A model generated the notes under the pieces. The model searched no databases. It saw nothing but the letters and a program-made list of their open reading frames with translations, and was not told the DNA's origin. From Bolinopsis microptera (Eukaryota > Ctenophora > Tentaculata > Lobata > Bolinopsidae), in assembly GCF_026151205.1 (NCBI RefSeq), contig NC_087074.1:1116001-1180000 (forward strand): 64,000 bases of DNA, written 5' to 3'. The position numbers were made by a program, and so were the translations under genes. Positions within the stretch are counted from its first letter, which is position 1. Every line of letters begins with the position of its first letter. Below, piece after piece: positions 10,373-21,776 of this stretch.

Positions 10373-13169
10373 TTTGAACCTGTAGAAGATGTATCGGTTA
10401 AACTTGTCTATCGCCCCCCCCCCCCCCTGATGTTGAAATCGATAGGTTTTAAATTAAGGAACTTGTAACTAGCTGAGGACTGGAAAGTAATTGATGATTA
10501 TTTTTCTGCTAAGACGTACTCAACTGAATTAAAACTAGAATAGCATGAACTAACGACAACAATTGAAACTGAATGATTAAACGGTAAACACTGAAGGTAA
10601 AGTTTCATGAGATCAATGAGGATGTATCACAATATAAACCAAACACAGAGCACTCAGGTAGGATAACTTAATACCTTACACTGATTCATGTACACTTAAC
10701 ACATTCCTGCCCTCATAGCTCTTGAGTGTGGCAGACAAGTGATCTTAACCGCATTATATCGATACAACGGTACTTGTAATATGCCTGTATACTGTGAATA
10801 ATAAATGTTAACCGTGCAGCACGATAAGGTCGAGCTGTATGTGGGCCTCCTGTGCATTGTAAGTGTGAAAAGGACAAAAAATTGAAACTTTCTCGTGTAA
10901 AAAGCCTATACATTTTAAAATATCAAATATTTTGGAATAATTTTTACAGTATCGTAATTTGACCAAAACCCATAATTTGGTAGAGTGGACCGCCATGCCA
11001 GTGTCTCTCTTTCCCAAACAAAAGTAAATGATATTAATTTGAATGATCGTCTGCAAATACAAAATGATACCGAGAATGAAATCGGTCGCTCGACCGATTT
11101 CATTCTCATGGGTTCTGGTCAAACGGTTTCCAAGCCAACACGAGTCACTGACCACAGTGCCACCCTTAAATTGACTATGTTGTCAAATTGAAGGAAATGA
11201 TAACTGCTCAACCAACCACGTATCACTATATTAGGGATGGATTTTCACTGTAGATAAGGTGTAACAGACAGTATTTTCGTTATCTATATTAGTATTTGTA
11301 TGATTTGAGTGTCGGTGTCACTCTGTATCAGTACCTAATGCATGTAAGATTGCTGCGTATATATTTTGTTCATTTTTGCTGTTAATATAACGAGGAACTT
11401 TTTTTGTGAATTTAAAACTGCAACCGTGATTGTAACTTAGGTATGTGATGACTTGTGGAGCACACATCGCTGAATAGCAATCGCGAAGCAGGTCTCACCA
11501 AGGCTAGGAATATCTAGGGTTTTCTTCTTCTGAGGACACGTTGCCAGTAGTTTTACTTTTTGTGTTGTGTGCTACGGTACATCGTTTCAATATTTGGATA
11601 TTTTCAATGTTGGTATGTGAATGTCCTACTGCAGGTATCTATCTTTATCTAATTTGAATGTAATATTTCAATATTATAGAAATTATTAACCAGTGTACCA
11701 AAAGCCGGTCCCCAAACAAACAAACCCGCAACGAATTAGTCAGTCAAAATCAAAAAAATTGAGGTACTGGAAGTAAAAATCCCGAAGAACATTAAAAAAT
11801 CATATTGTCCCATTCTCTGTCCCATTTTCAGTTTTTGAAGATGAAATTTCCAGGACCGAAATATTACAGTTTTGACTGAATTTTTCTCTAGCGACCAATT
11901 GCTCAGTCAACTATAGAATATAGATGGCATGTGGCACAATTGATGAACAGAGTGAAAAAATACTAATAAATTCTGGTAATTGCAACAAATTCAAATAAAA
12001 CTACAATTTCACACGACAAACATAAAAGTGTAGTGATAACAAATACAATATGAATAAACATCAAATATTATTGATATTTAATTGTCATTGCACCATCTAG
12101 TGAGTATTCTTGATAAGGGATTTCATAAATAATTTAATTAAATCCATTAAATCGAATCAATCAATATTTATTTGAAATAAAAATCTTTTATTTTTGGTTT
12201 TATTCAAAAAAATTTAAGGCGTTGTGTTCTTAAGGTGGCCGGACTGTAAATAAATGTGTCATAAATATAACAGTCTAGCTATTGACATTGACATCTAGCC
12301 ATTGATTGAGCGCGAGATCAGATGGCCATTCCCCTTTTTAATACAATAATTAAATACAAATAATAAATATATTTAGGATAACAGTCAATTGTATAGTCGA
12401 GGAAGCTAAAATTTATCAACCAATAATTTTACAATGTTAATACATTATTCAATTGTTTGTTGATTGACATTATAGAATGAAATCATCAGGGTCATAAAAT
12501 GTTCATTTTCATTTATATTCCACAACTTACTTTTTTAAAATCTGCAAAGACTACAATCTATAATATTGACTACTTTATACTTACACCCCAAAGTGTTATA
12601 GAAGTATCGAACTCATCCAGTTACTAATTGTATTGGTTTGAGACTGGATAAAGTCATGAGATAGATGAAATTAGATTTACAAATAAGTCGGTTAAAAGAT
12701 GAGCTCGATATACGTACGCGGGATTTTCCATCAGTTTCTAGCATCAATCAGTAATCAGTATACTCGTACTCTCACTCTTCATAATAAATATAAGTCCCGC
12801 CAGTGCTCAAGACAAATCTCATGTATAGCCGTTGAAACTGTCTTCCTCTCATTCATTTACACACGCTACAACACATTGTGTTTCTGGCATGGTGTGTAGA
12901 AGAGACTTATCTCCTCATTCTCAAACTTCAAATATATATTCATTTCTAATCCTATTTCAACCAAATAGTCCGTCAGTTTCTAGTTGTTCTAATTTCACTC
13001 AAATGGTCGATCCACTCTCTTTCAATTACACAACCCATATTCCAGCATGGCTACACTCCAGCAGAAAACCACTGTTCCAGTTTCATAATATGACACATAT
13101 TGTACCATTCTCCTCGCTCTGAAATTAAATTGAGCAGTCGATCAGTGGATCTCAGAGCTAATGTGCCTC
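10373..13169. other. intergenic, AT-rich, no gene recognised
   Basis: Apart from the palindrome at 11072-11107, nothing convincing was found. Short open frames near 10800-11155 (minus) and 12700-13120 (plus) lack recognisable domains and have no coding-like composition. A short C-homopolymer lies near 10412. Confidence 0.4.
11072..11107. repeat. perfect 36-bp palindrome
   Basis: GAGAATGAAATCGGTCG and its exact complement CGACCGATTTCATTCTC are separated by only CT. Seventeen perfect pairs with a 2-base spacer would form a strong hairpin or cruciform. No flanking duplication was found. Confidence 0.85.
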
Positions 13170-14162
13170 TCAGAGGGGAGTGTGGGTGAACTGAGGACTG
13201 TTTTGCTGGTCGTCAGGCATAGTCAGGGACTGTCCCATCACCTGAGTAGATCTAGTGGCTCTCCTCCACATGGCAAATGTACTGTTTAACCTGCTGGGTC
13301 TCATCTTGATGAAGAATGATGTGGCTCGACGTTGTCGCTCTCTCTGCCGGTACGTTCCACAGAATTGCAGGGCTGGCCCTAGTGCCGGGTACAGGGTCGG
13401 GATAAGGAACTTGATCTGGTGAAATGTTTTATTACTAATATTAAATGTTTAAAATGGTTTAAAATGTTTTAAAATGTTTTATTGATTTTCAAAGTTATGG
13501 TTACAAAACTTGTGATGACAAGCATTGTTTCGATCATTTAAATCATTAAATAACTGGACACAGTATACTTGGTGAGTATCTTAGTTTCAGTTTATTCAAA
13601 TTATTCAAATTATTCAAAATGTAGATTTTATGAAGGTCTCACCGAAAACAAGGTGATGAACGATTTCTGGCCGGGGATACTGCTAATGAACGAGAGTTTG
13701 GAATCAGTTAATGTTTCTAAACTGTTCAGGAAATAGAAGACTAGAGTTGGGATATAACACCTGTAGGGGGTACATGTTATTAGAATTTAATAATATTAAA
13801 ATTAATTTTAACAAGGACAAAAGTGGGTAAACTGATATAAATTGGTAAACTGATCAGACGACACCGCCAAAAGTCTGACATCTTTTTGTACCAATAAGGG
13901 TATATGACTTAGGAAGTTAGGATAAGCTTAAAAACTATGTCAGATCCTACAAGTCGCAACTACCTAATCGGACCTTATTTAGACGGACATTACTTGAATA
14001 AGGTCCGATAAGGTACCTAAAAGAATAACCTAAAATAATACTCACAATAGGAAGAGGGAGGTAAGTAGAACTATTAGGAGAGTAGTTTTACAGAAGGTGT
14101 CTCTTGTTTGTTGGGAGGGAATAGGGGTCCTGTACGACTTAGCCAGCTCACTTATCACATAT
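13170..14162 (-). CDS. rhodopsin-like GPCR, 3' part only (ICL3, TM6, TM7, tail); three exons
   Basis: Three exons join in phase on the minus strand: 14046-14162, 13643-13760 and 13170-13415 (stop TGA). Introns start GTGAGT and GTGAGA and end CAG. The product runs from a basic third intracellular loop (..SYRTPIPSQQTRDTFCK) into TM6 (TTLLIVLLTSLFLLCYIPTL, with the usual C..P), an extracellular loop, then TM7 and helix 8 (IPTLYPALGPALQFCGTYRQ) and a 50-residue Ser/Thr-rich tail. The conserved NPxxY of TM7 reads YPALG here. Exons for TM1-TM5 were not found immediately upstream. The next sequence upstream is an intronless GPCR gene at 14814-15773. It may be a broken gene or one with a very long intron. 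A foldback element sits in its first visible intron (13961-14015). Confidence 0.7.
13961..14015. mobile_element. foldback/MITE family copy 3 (in GPCR intron)
   Basis: The left arm TACCTAATCGGACCTTATT pairs with the right arm AATAAGGTCCGATAAGGTA with one mismatch over 19 bp, around a short centre with GACGGACATTACTTG. It is the cleanest copy of the family in the window. Confidence 0.8.
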
Positions 14163-14813
14163 CTGAAGTTTACTTTAGTTAGTTATCAATTATTATTGTC
14201 TTGAATTTTACGTTGTACTGCGATCATCGTATGTATGCATTTTATTTTTTGATGTGGTTGCGGTATCTTCCTGCCGACCACCATTTTAGACTTTGAGACG
14301 GCACCATAAATTTTCACCACTAGCTTCAGGACTAGCTTGTTACCACTGAGAAGGACCTAGTAGAGAGGGGCCGGGGGGCCGGGGGCCGGGGGGGGAGAGA
14401 ATGGCACTGATTCAACCCAAAGAATTCTTATTTTGATCGGGATCCAATAAAAAATAAAATGATTTTCTGTTTTTAAGCTTGGATTGACACATTTCAGTTC
14501 AAGCAGTTTAAGAATAGTATTATTAATAATTATACATGAAGTACTAATGATAAATTGCCTATTATCTGGATTTTTTCAAAGTAAAATTCTTAAATTTCTT
14601 AAATATTGATGAAATTTTGTTTTTAAAATATTACTCATTAGTCATCGTGAAATTTTATAACTAAAAACCAATTGCCTTTATATTCGAATAGTGGTTTACA
14701 AATTAATCTCGCTAGGTGAATCGTGATAGAATAATGTCCATTGTCCTGTAGATAATCCCCAATATAAGAGCGCTATTTGAGCACATAAAGCAGCTACATT
14801 TACTGGTTTAACT
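14163..14813. other. intergenic, no gene recognised
   Basis: Holds a G/C homopolymer patch near 14370-14395 (GGGGCCGGGGGGCCGGGGG). A minus-strand open frame over about 14190-14360 has no recognisable domain and may be transposon debris. Confidence 0.35.
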
Positions 14814-15773
14814 TCACTGATGTGTTAAGGTCAAAATGAACAACCTCAGTTCCTTCATCCGCCAGAAATATAGAATCGGGTTCAGTGCTGCATTTAACAC
14901 CATGCAGAAGAGGCTCGACAAAAACCACCAATAAAATAACATGAACTCGTTTGCGTAATATAGGTCCCAATCGTTGAGAATCTTCACAGTAACAAGGTAC
15001 AAGAGACAGCCGGCGAAAGTTATTAAATTACAAGCCAGGAACACTGCTGTAAAGTAGAATACCGTCACGGAAGCTTGAAACATTTTTTTCCTTGATGCTG
15101 ATTGGACATAGTTTTGTTCTTTTCTCAGTTTTATCATCGTCACAATAAAAGCCACGGTTATTAATATTGGAGGAACACCAATACAAATATTGTAACTTAT
15201 TTCGTACACCAAACCCAAGGAATAATTTTTTGGATTAGTGAAACATAAAATATTTGGCTTTGTAAACAATGTGTATGCTGAAATATGTGTGATCAAGAAA
15301 CTTAGGATTAAATACGCCGCATACACTGGTAATGATAGAATAACAGCCCTTTTTTTAATTCTAAAGAAAGGAAACATGATGGCTAGAGTTCTTGAAACCG
15401 ACATTAACAAAACCAAGAACATCGACATCTGTTGTAGAAAATCAAATATCAGGTACCAGAATGAGCAAAAGGTAGGATTGTCCATTATCCCAGGGTTCCG
15501 TTGGTTAAACAGAACTGCAGCTACAGGCAGGTGGAAGATGCTGGTAACACTGTCGATACAGCATGATGCTATGTACAGGTTAACTGATAAGCTTCGTCCT
15601 GGTTTAGAAAGAAAGTATCTCAGAGACAAAATGTTGCCTGGAAATCCCACCAAGAAGCAAACACACAATACTGTCGCCAGTAAGACATCGCAGATTCTGT
15701 AGTGAGGCTCTCCCAGTTTATCAGTATTGTAAGACACTGTAGATGTGTTTGACATTGAGTTAGACTTAGTCAA
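14814..15773 (-). CDS. intronless rhodopsin-like (class A) GPCR, paralogue 1
   Basis: 319 residues. Seven helices: TM1 about 29-53 with the GN motif (FPGN, Asn47), TM2 61-89, TM3 101-128, TM4 143-167, TM5 192-214, TM6 234-261, TM7 277-306 with intact NPILY (298-302). Cys103 and Cys177 are placed for the standard TM3-ECL2 disulfide. Asn9 is a glycosylation sequon. The DRY box at the end of TM3 is SRT (127-129), keeping only the Arg. The cytoplasmic tail is very short (about 15 residues). The ligand cannot be told from sequence. The gene lies head to head with its paralogue at 20829-21776. Coding identity is very high through TM4 and drops after it (see findings). Confidence 0.9.
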   Translation of the reverse strand: MTKSNSMSNTSTVSYNTDKLGEPHYRICDVLLATVLCVCFLVGFPGNILSLRYFLSKPGRSLSVNLYIASCCIDSVTSIFHLPVAAVLFNQRNPGIMDNPTFCSFWYLIFDFLQQMSMFLVLLMSVSRTLAIMFPFFRIKKRAVILSLPVYAAYLILSFLITHISAYTLFTKPNILCFTNPKNYSLGLVYEISYNICIGVPPILITVAFIVTMIKLRKEQNYVQSASRKKMFQASVTVFYFTAVFLACNLITFAGCLLYLVTVKILNDWDLYYANEFMLFYWWFLSSLFCMVLNAALNPILYFWRMKELRLFILTLTHQ

Positions 15774-16020
15774 CTTCTTTCTGTTAGTATAAGTGTAAGG
15801 TAATCATCAAATTTTCAATACATGTGAAATTGGAGCAATCAAATAAAAGCTAGAATTTAAAAAAAAGCAGCATATCAACACACAACAAAACGATATTTGA
15901 CTCGGGGTTTAACTTTTAAGCTCATCGTGTAACTTCAGCTAAATTAGTCGTAGTTCCGTTATTTTTGCTTATCAAAATTTAAGGATGGCGATGGACCCCC
16001 TAACAGTAACACACTCCTGA

Positions 16021-16275
16021 GTTACTAAATACTCCTCCCTAGTATTTACTATTAATTAGGTTAACTCGGTAGATGTTTTGTTACTAAATACTCCTCACTA
16101 GTATTTACTATTAATTAGGTTAACTCGGTAGATGTTTTGTTACTAAATACTCCTCCCTAGTATTAACTATTAATTAGGTTAACTCGGTAGATGTTTTGTT
16201 ACTAAATACTCCTCACTAGTATTTACTATTAATTAGGTTAACTCGGTAGTATTTACTGTTAGATAGGTTAACTCG
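16021..16275. repeat. 59-bp tandem repeat, about four units
   Basis: Units start GTTACTAAATACTCCTC at 16021, 16080, 16139 and 16198, followed by a partial unit. They differ by single bases (CTCCCTAG versus CTCACTAG), so the array is young. It lies upstream of GPCR paralogue 1. Confidence 0.9.
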
Positions 16276-17350
16276 GTAGATGTTTTGTTTTACTTTTTAG
16301 AAATGGGTCTACTACGCTGTAAATAACGTAGGCTCTGTGGATGCTAGGAAGTGGGTCGTGTGTTTACGTGTGTTATATGATTATATAACCTCTCCGCATA
16401 ATTATAATAACCTCTCCGTAATTATCACAAAACAGATGTGTTACCAGAACCGTTATCTATCTGTTGTCTATTTCCGTCGTAATAATAAACTTTGTAGTTT
16501 TATCTGTTGTCTTGCGTATGGGGTTGCGGCTCAGCCAATAGTTGTTAAGGATCACGAGACACTAACGACTGTGTGTCAGCCCGTTTAAAGCTTTGCATCG
16601 GAAGAAGATCCACCAACCGAAGGTTTACATTGTGGCACGTGACTAACCACCACACCAATGTCTTGAAAGAGCAAATTTTGATAGGATTGGTCGAAGGGTC
16701 AATCAGTATAGTAATAATGGTGTAATTTGTGTAAACGATAGTGTTTATACAAAACTAGACCGATCACTATGGTATCATGCCAGCGAAGTGTCCCCAATTT
16801 CAAAAGTCTGAAGTTGCGCTGTACAATAATATCAGTATCACTCCCTTGCATTTCTGATCAGTCAGCAGTTTGGTTAGTATCTCAGCAGTGGGGAGGGGAT
16901 GACCATATTAAAGTATACCCCAGCAGTTTTATGGGTGCTTTTTACAGTGGATTCGGAAATGTTCGCGAAATTTCTCGATTCGCAAAGCGGTTTACGAAAG
17001 GGGATGGTGACAAGTGAGCTAAACTTAAACGATCCCAAAGTAAAAATGGGAAAAGTTAACAATACAACTTAGATCTCAACATTTAACTTGAGATAAAATG
17101 ACGTGAGATAATGTTACTTAGCTTAAGGACATTATGAAAAGCTCGGACAATGGACCTCTTGAAAAATAGAGAACAGTACCATTTTGGGTAATCGTACTGT
17201 AGTGCGCACTTGATCTTGCCAGTTTCCTACTTAGTTTTACACGTATCCGGTACCACTTAGAGTTAGCCAAGGTATCTCTCTCTCTGTTCTGGCCAAGGTA
17301 TAACTTACAGCTGAGTAGGAAGCTGGAAAATGGACCGTTTAGCCATGCGG
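16276..17350. other. intergenic, no gene recognised
   Basis: Only short open frames without domains. No RNA gene or regulatory element could be supported. Confidence 0.35.
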
Positions 17351-17446
17351 TCTAATTTACGAGTACCTATCGCAAAACGTGTCCAAGTATATGCGCTATA
17401 TTTACAATATTTATATAGCGCAAGAATGTACTCGAGTTAAATTAGA
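17351..17446. repeat. nested foldback structure
   Basis: The outer arms TCTAATTTACGAGTAC and GTACTCGAGTTAAATTAGA pair with a small bulge. The inner arms TGCGCTATAT and ATATAGCGCA pair around an 11-base loop. The whole could fold as one interrupted stem. Confidence 0.65.
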
Positions 17447-18017
17447 ACTACCGATCAGGTGCGTGCTCCGGAAATATTCTGTGTAAGGTTTTTTAAAGCA
17501 GATGTTACTAACTGAGTTAGCTCAATTTTGAGGCGTAAAATATCCACAACTTGCTAGGATATTGTGAAATTCCTAACATGGGATCTCCTTACTCCACCCT
17601 GCTGAACTGGTTCAAGCTGATCTTAATGGTCGGATCACAACGTTTATAACTTCCATGCCCGCTACTATTGCTAATTGTTACTACTACTATACTAGGGATA
17701 AGTTGCAGCTGCCAAGTGCCAAAGCCACGCCCAGGTATCCAACAAAGGGATCTAACCCAATGTTTTATTATCTGGGGTATGATAATAGTAAATGGATATC
17801 AATGTTTATAGCTATAACAAGTGAAAGGCTTAGTTGAGGTTCACAAACTTCAGATTGTGCATTGGTGACTTAAACTAGTTTTATGCATGCAATATATATA
17901 TATATATTATATATAATATAACCTTATTACCCGTTGATCTGTAGTTTGGATTACAAACACCGCCTGGGGTGAGGAGTTTTAAAAAGTATATAAAGATTAT
18001 ATTTATGAAGGAGTAAG

Positions 18018-18126
18018 TTTTCAGTATATAAAGATTATAGATCTCTTTACAAACAAAACAAGGACTAACGAACTTTAAGATTTACGATTCATATCATCTT
18101 AATGATCGATTACTACAAACAAATTA
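18018..18126. repeat. dispersed ~110-bp repeat, copy 1
   Basis: Shares nearly all of ~110 bp with 20341-20452, including AAACAAAACAAGGACTAACG and AAGATTTACGATTCA. A third, more diverged relative begins near 18255. Together with weaker similarity between 18960-19170 and 19600-19760, this points to old local duplication between the two GPCR genes. Confidence 0.8.
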
Positions 18127-18502
18127 TCAGAATTCACGCCCTATACCGACCCAACTGCAAACAGATCCACTGAAGGTACATAACACCGCGATTTGATAAA
18201 CATTAGTGTCATTACAACTATGTCTATATGACCAAAAACAGGTCAAGAGTACAGAACACCTCTATACAAATAAAACTCAAGGACTAATGAACTGTAGGTT
18301 TCATGACTAATGCATCTGTATGGACCTCTATAACCCGACCCATCTAAAAACAGATGCGTTAGGGTTTTGTAACGTTAGGGTTTTATGACCTGGCAATAAA
18401 TCTCATATTTAAACATTATCGTTGCTTGTGTTAAAAACCACAACTTATCACAAAACGCCCTCGGCGCGCTTTTTATTTATACATATTTAGCTTAAGCCTG
18501 AA

Positions 18503-18868
18503 GTGTGTTTTTGTATTTATAGATGCAGCTATAAAGTCTAAAGCATGTTTTTGTATTTATAGATGCAGCTAAAGTCTAAAGCGTGTTTTTGTATTTATAG
18601 ATGCAGCTAAAGTCTAAAGCGTGTTTTTGTATTTATAGATGCAGCTAAAGTCTAAAGCGTGTTTTTGTATTTATAGATGCAGCTAAAGTCTAAAGCGTGT
18701 TTTTGTATTTATAGATGCAGCTAAAGTCTAAAGCATGTTTTTGTATTTATAGATGCAGCTAAAGTCTAAAGCATGTTTTTGTATTTATAGATGCAGCTAA
18801 AGTCTAAAGCATGTTTTTGTATTTATAGATGCAGCTAAAGTCTAAAGCTTGTTTTTGTATTTATAGAT
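18503..18868. repeat. 38-bp tandem repeat, about ten units
   Basis: The unit contains GTTTTTGTATTTATAGATGC and AGCTAAAGTCTAAAGC. Units differ only at one or two sites (GCGTG, GCATG, GCTTG). No coding meaning seen. Confidence 0.9.
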
Positions 18869-20340
18869 AGAGATGGTGTCTCCGCCCTCAGGGGTCGTTA
18901 GCGGCTCATGTGCTGACCAAGATATACATTATAATCTCAACAATATCATGACTTCATAACATATTATCGAGTTATATGACAATTAACTCCGACCCGGTTA
19001 TCAAAGTGGTCGATAGCCGGTCGGAGTCCGACCGACTAGTAACCACGTTGATAACCATTTCCCGTCTAGGATTCTAATGAGCTAACGTCAGTTTATATAA
19101 TATATCGTTAAAACATTCGTAAATCACAAGTTATATCATGGTCTAAAACTCCAACAGTAATATCTTATATCACACGCTCACTTTCGTTTCTGTTAAATAG
19201 TGTGTGCATTTTCACTTTCAGGGAGAAAGTAGGTAATTTGATTTAGATATTTTTAGAGATTGTAATTAATTTGGGCGGATATCATTTTTAATTGGACGGA
19301 AATTTCGTGAGCGGACATAATTGTAGTCGCTTAAATCAGATTTGGACTGACGATGAACTTTCTTTTGGGTCTAAATACTTATTTTTCTTCTTTTAAAACC
19401 CCCGGAGGCGTTTGCCAGCATGGCGATGTGGCCCAACTAAGGTATCTTACCGTTACGTTGAATATCGAGGTCTAGGTGTGCCTATAACGTGCTTTCTTGG
19501 ACTTGGAGTCAGCTGGTGTTGCCAGAACAGTCAAAGTGGCTCATGCTCAGGTCAAGATGCTCAATGGTAATATGATCTCGCCAATACCAACTCAAATTAT
19601 CAGCTATAACAACTACATCCGAACTATTGACCACTTTAAAACTATTTAACAACCACTTCCCGCACAGGATTATAATGAGCTAAAATATGTTTACAGTGTT
19701 CACTATTTAGTAGAGCGTTCGTAGCTGTGATATCACGTCCTAAAACTTTAAAAGGAGTAACGCACCTGTTTTGGAGTTTACACCACTTACTTTATTTTTT
19801 GTTTATATATTTAATTGTACACATTCACAGTAGTAAGTTCTTGATTTATTTTTTACATACTTATACCTGGGAGGAATTGTAAGGCCGTGCAGCTTAGGTT
19901 TCATTCTTCTTGGTACTACCGGCCATTGACAAGTGCAGAGTGAAGACTAAGGACAGTTGTTGTATCTATGTTGCTGTCAATTTTTTGCTATAAACAGAGC
20001 TTTAGTCATAATATTTTGTAGATGTCTTACATTAAAATTTCTGTTATTAGTCTCTAATTTTTGAATAATAAAATTTTTAATAATAAAATTTTGTTAATAA
20101 TAAAAATCGATCTAACGTATATAACTAATCTCAGACACATTCACCGAATGAATCAAAATTTTGTTCGCTTCGTCAATTGCCATCTTTTCATGAGGTTAAT
20201 GTTCGCAAGGTCCAGGTAAGGTATATTAAGTCGTAAGGTAAGTTTTCTTACTTACTTTGAGTACTTTGAGTAGGTTTGGCTGGGATCGCTTCAGGACAAC
20301 AGTATCAAGCACGTCCTCCTATCACTCCACAGGGGTCTTT
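18869..20340. other. intergenic, no gene recognised
   Basis: AT-rich, with diverged local duplications and no supported gene. The GGTCGGAGTCCGACCGACT stretch near 19019 is a small inverted repeat. Confidence 0.35.
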
Positions 20341-20452
20341 TTCAGTATATAAAGATAATAGATCTTTTTACAAACAAAACAAGGACTAACGAACTTTAAG
20401 ATTTACGATTCAGATCATCTAAATGATCGATTACTGCAAACAAATTTAAAGA
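20341..20452. repeat. dispersed ~110-bp repeat, copy 2
   Basis: Partner of 18018-18126. Ends about 380 bp before the start codon of GPCR paralogue 2. Confidence 0.8.
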
Positions 20453-20828
20453 TAAAATATTTTTATTTGATGTTTTCATGGTTTTTGACTAGGATTATAA
20501 AAAGTTTGTGCGTTAGTCTCTTAAAATAGAACAATTAAAAGGTCTTCAGGTTGTGCGATCTTAAACTTCCATAAACTATTAGCACAATGTAACAAATATG
20601 TTGTGAGTTGTGACTTATCTCAGCCTCAAATGAGACAGAATTTCAATTTATGATTTTTTATTCGATGAATAATGAATATCAAACTAGCTTTATTTTGAAT
20701 GGATGAATGTAAAGTTCAATTTTTTTGGTTTGATTTATAGCAGAAACTATTACGAATCGTGACAGTCAGGTAGATTTATAAGAACAATGTTTTGACGATG
20801 CTATAATTTTACAGGAACAGGTTCTATT

Positions 20829-21776
20829 ATGGAAGACACAGAAATATTGGAGAAACTCCACTACAGAATCTGCGATGTCTTACTGGCGTCAGCATTGTGT
20901 GTTTTCTTCTTGGTGGGATTTCCAGGCAATATTTTGTCTCTGAGATACTTTCTTTCTAAACCAGGACGAAGCTTATCAGTTAGCCTGTACATAGCATCAT
21001 GCTGTATCGACAGTGTTACCAGCATCTTCCACCTGCCTGTAGCTGCAGTTCTGTTTAACCAACGGAACCCTGGCATAATGGACAATCCTACCTTTTGCTC
21101 ATTCTGGTACCCGATATTTTTCTTTCTACAACATATGTCGATGTTCTTGGTCTTGTTAATGTCGGTTTCAAGAACTCTAGCCATCATGTTTCCTTTCTTT
21201 AGAATTAATAAAAGAGCTGTTATTCTATCGATACCTGTCTACGCGGCGTATTTGATGCTGTGGTTCACAGTAAACTATTACAATGCCAAGTCGGTCTTCA
21301 CAAAGAACGATCCATTCTGTTATCTGGTGTCACAAAATCACCTCTTGGGTATTGCATACGGCATCCACTACAATATCTGCATTGGCATTCCCCCAATAAT
21401 AATAACAGTGGCTTTCACTGTTACAATTGCGAAACTTACAACCGGACAAAAAGATCTTCAATCACTATCGAGGAAAAATAACTTTCAAGCATCCGTGACG
21501 ATATCCTACTTTACAGCAGTGTTTCTGGCTTGTAATTTGGCGGCTTTCACAAATGGAGTCTTGTATTTGGTTACTGTGAAGATTCTCAACAATACTACAC
21601 TGCTAAAGTCGGCAGAGTTCATGAGATTTTACTGGTGGTTTATTTCTAACCTTTTCTGCATGGTGTTAAATGCGGCGCTGAACCCGATTTTATATTTCTG
21701 GCGGATGAAAGAGCTGAAACAATTCGTCTTGCACTTCGACTACAGAAAGCAAGAAATATTTACATCTTCAGCATAA
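20829..21776 (+). CDS. intronless rhodopsin-like (class A) GPCR, paralogue 2
   Basis: 315 residues. The layout equals paralogue 1: GN at 33-34, disulfide cysteines Cys90 and Cys164, SRT at 114-116 in place of DRY, NPILY at 285-289, WRMKE at the start of helix 8. The tail is about 10 residues longer than in paralogue 1. From residue 11 to about 141 I count roughly nine differences from paralogue 1. The second extracellular loop and TM5-TM6 differ much more. It probably signals at the cell surface through G proteins, with ligand unknown. The SRT motif could mean altered basal activity, which is inference. Confidence 0.9.
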   Translation: MEDTEILEKLHYRICDVLLASALCVFFLVGFPGNILSLRYFLSKPGRSLSVSLYIASCCIDSVTSIFHLPVAAVLFNQRNPGIMDNPTFCSFWYPIFFFLQHMSMFLVLLMSVSRTLAIMFPFFRINKRAVILSIPVYAAYLMLWFTVNYYNAKSVFTKNDPFCYLVSQNHLLGIAYGIHYNICIGIPPIIITVAFTVTIAKLTTGQKDLQSLSRKNNFQASVTISYFTAVFLACNLAAFTNGVLYLVTVKILNNTTLLKSAEFMRFYWWFISNLFCMVLNAALNPILYFWRMKELKQFVLHFDYRKQEIFTSSA

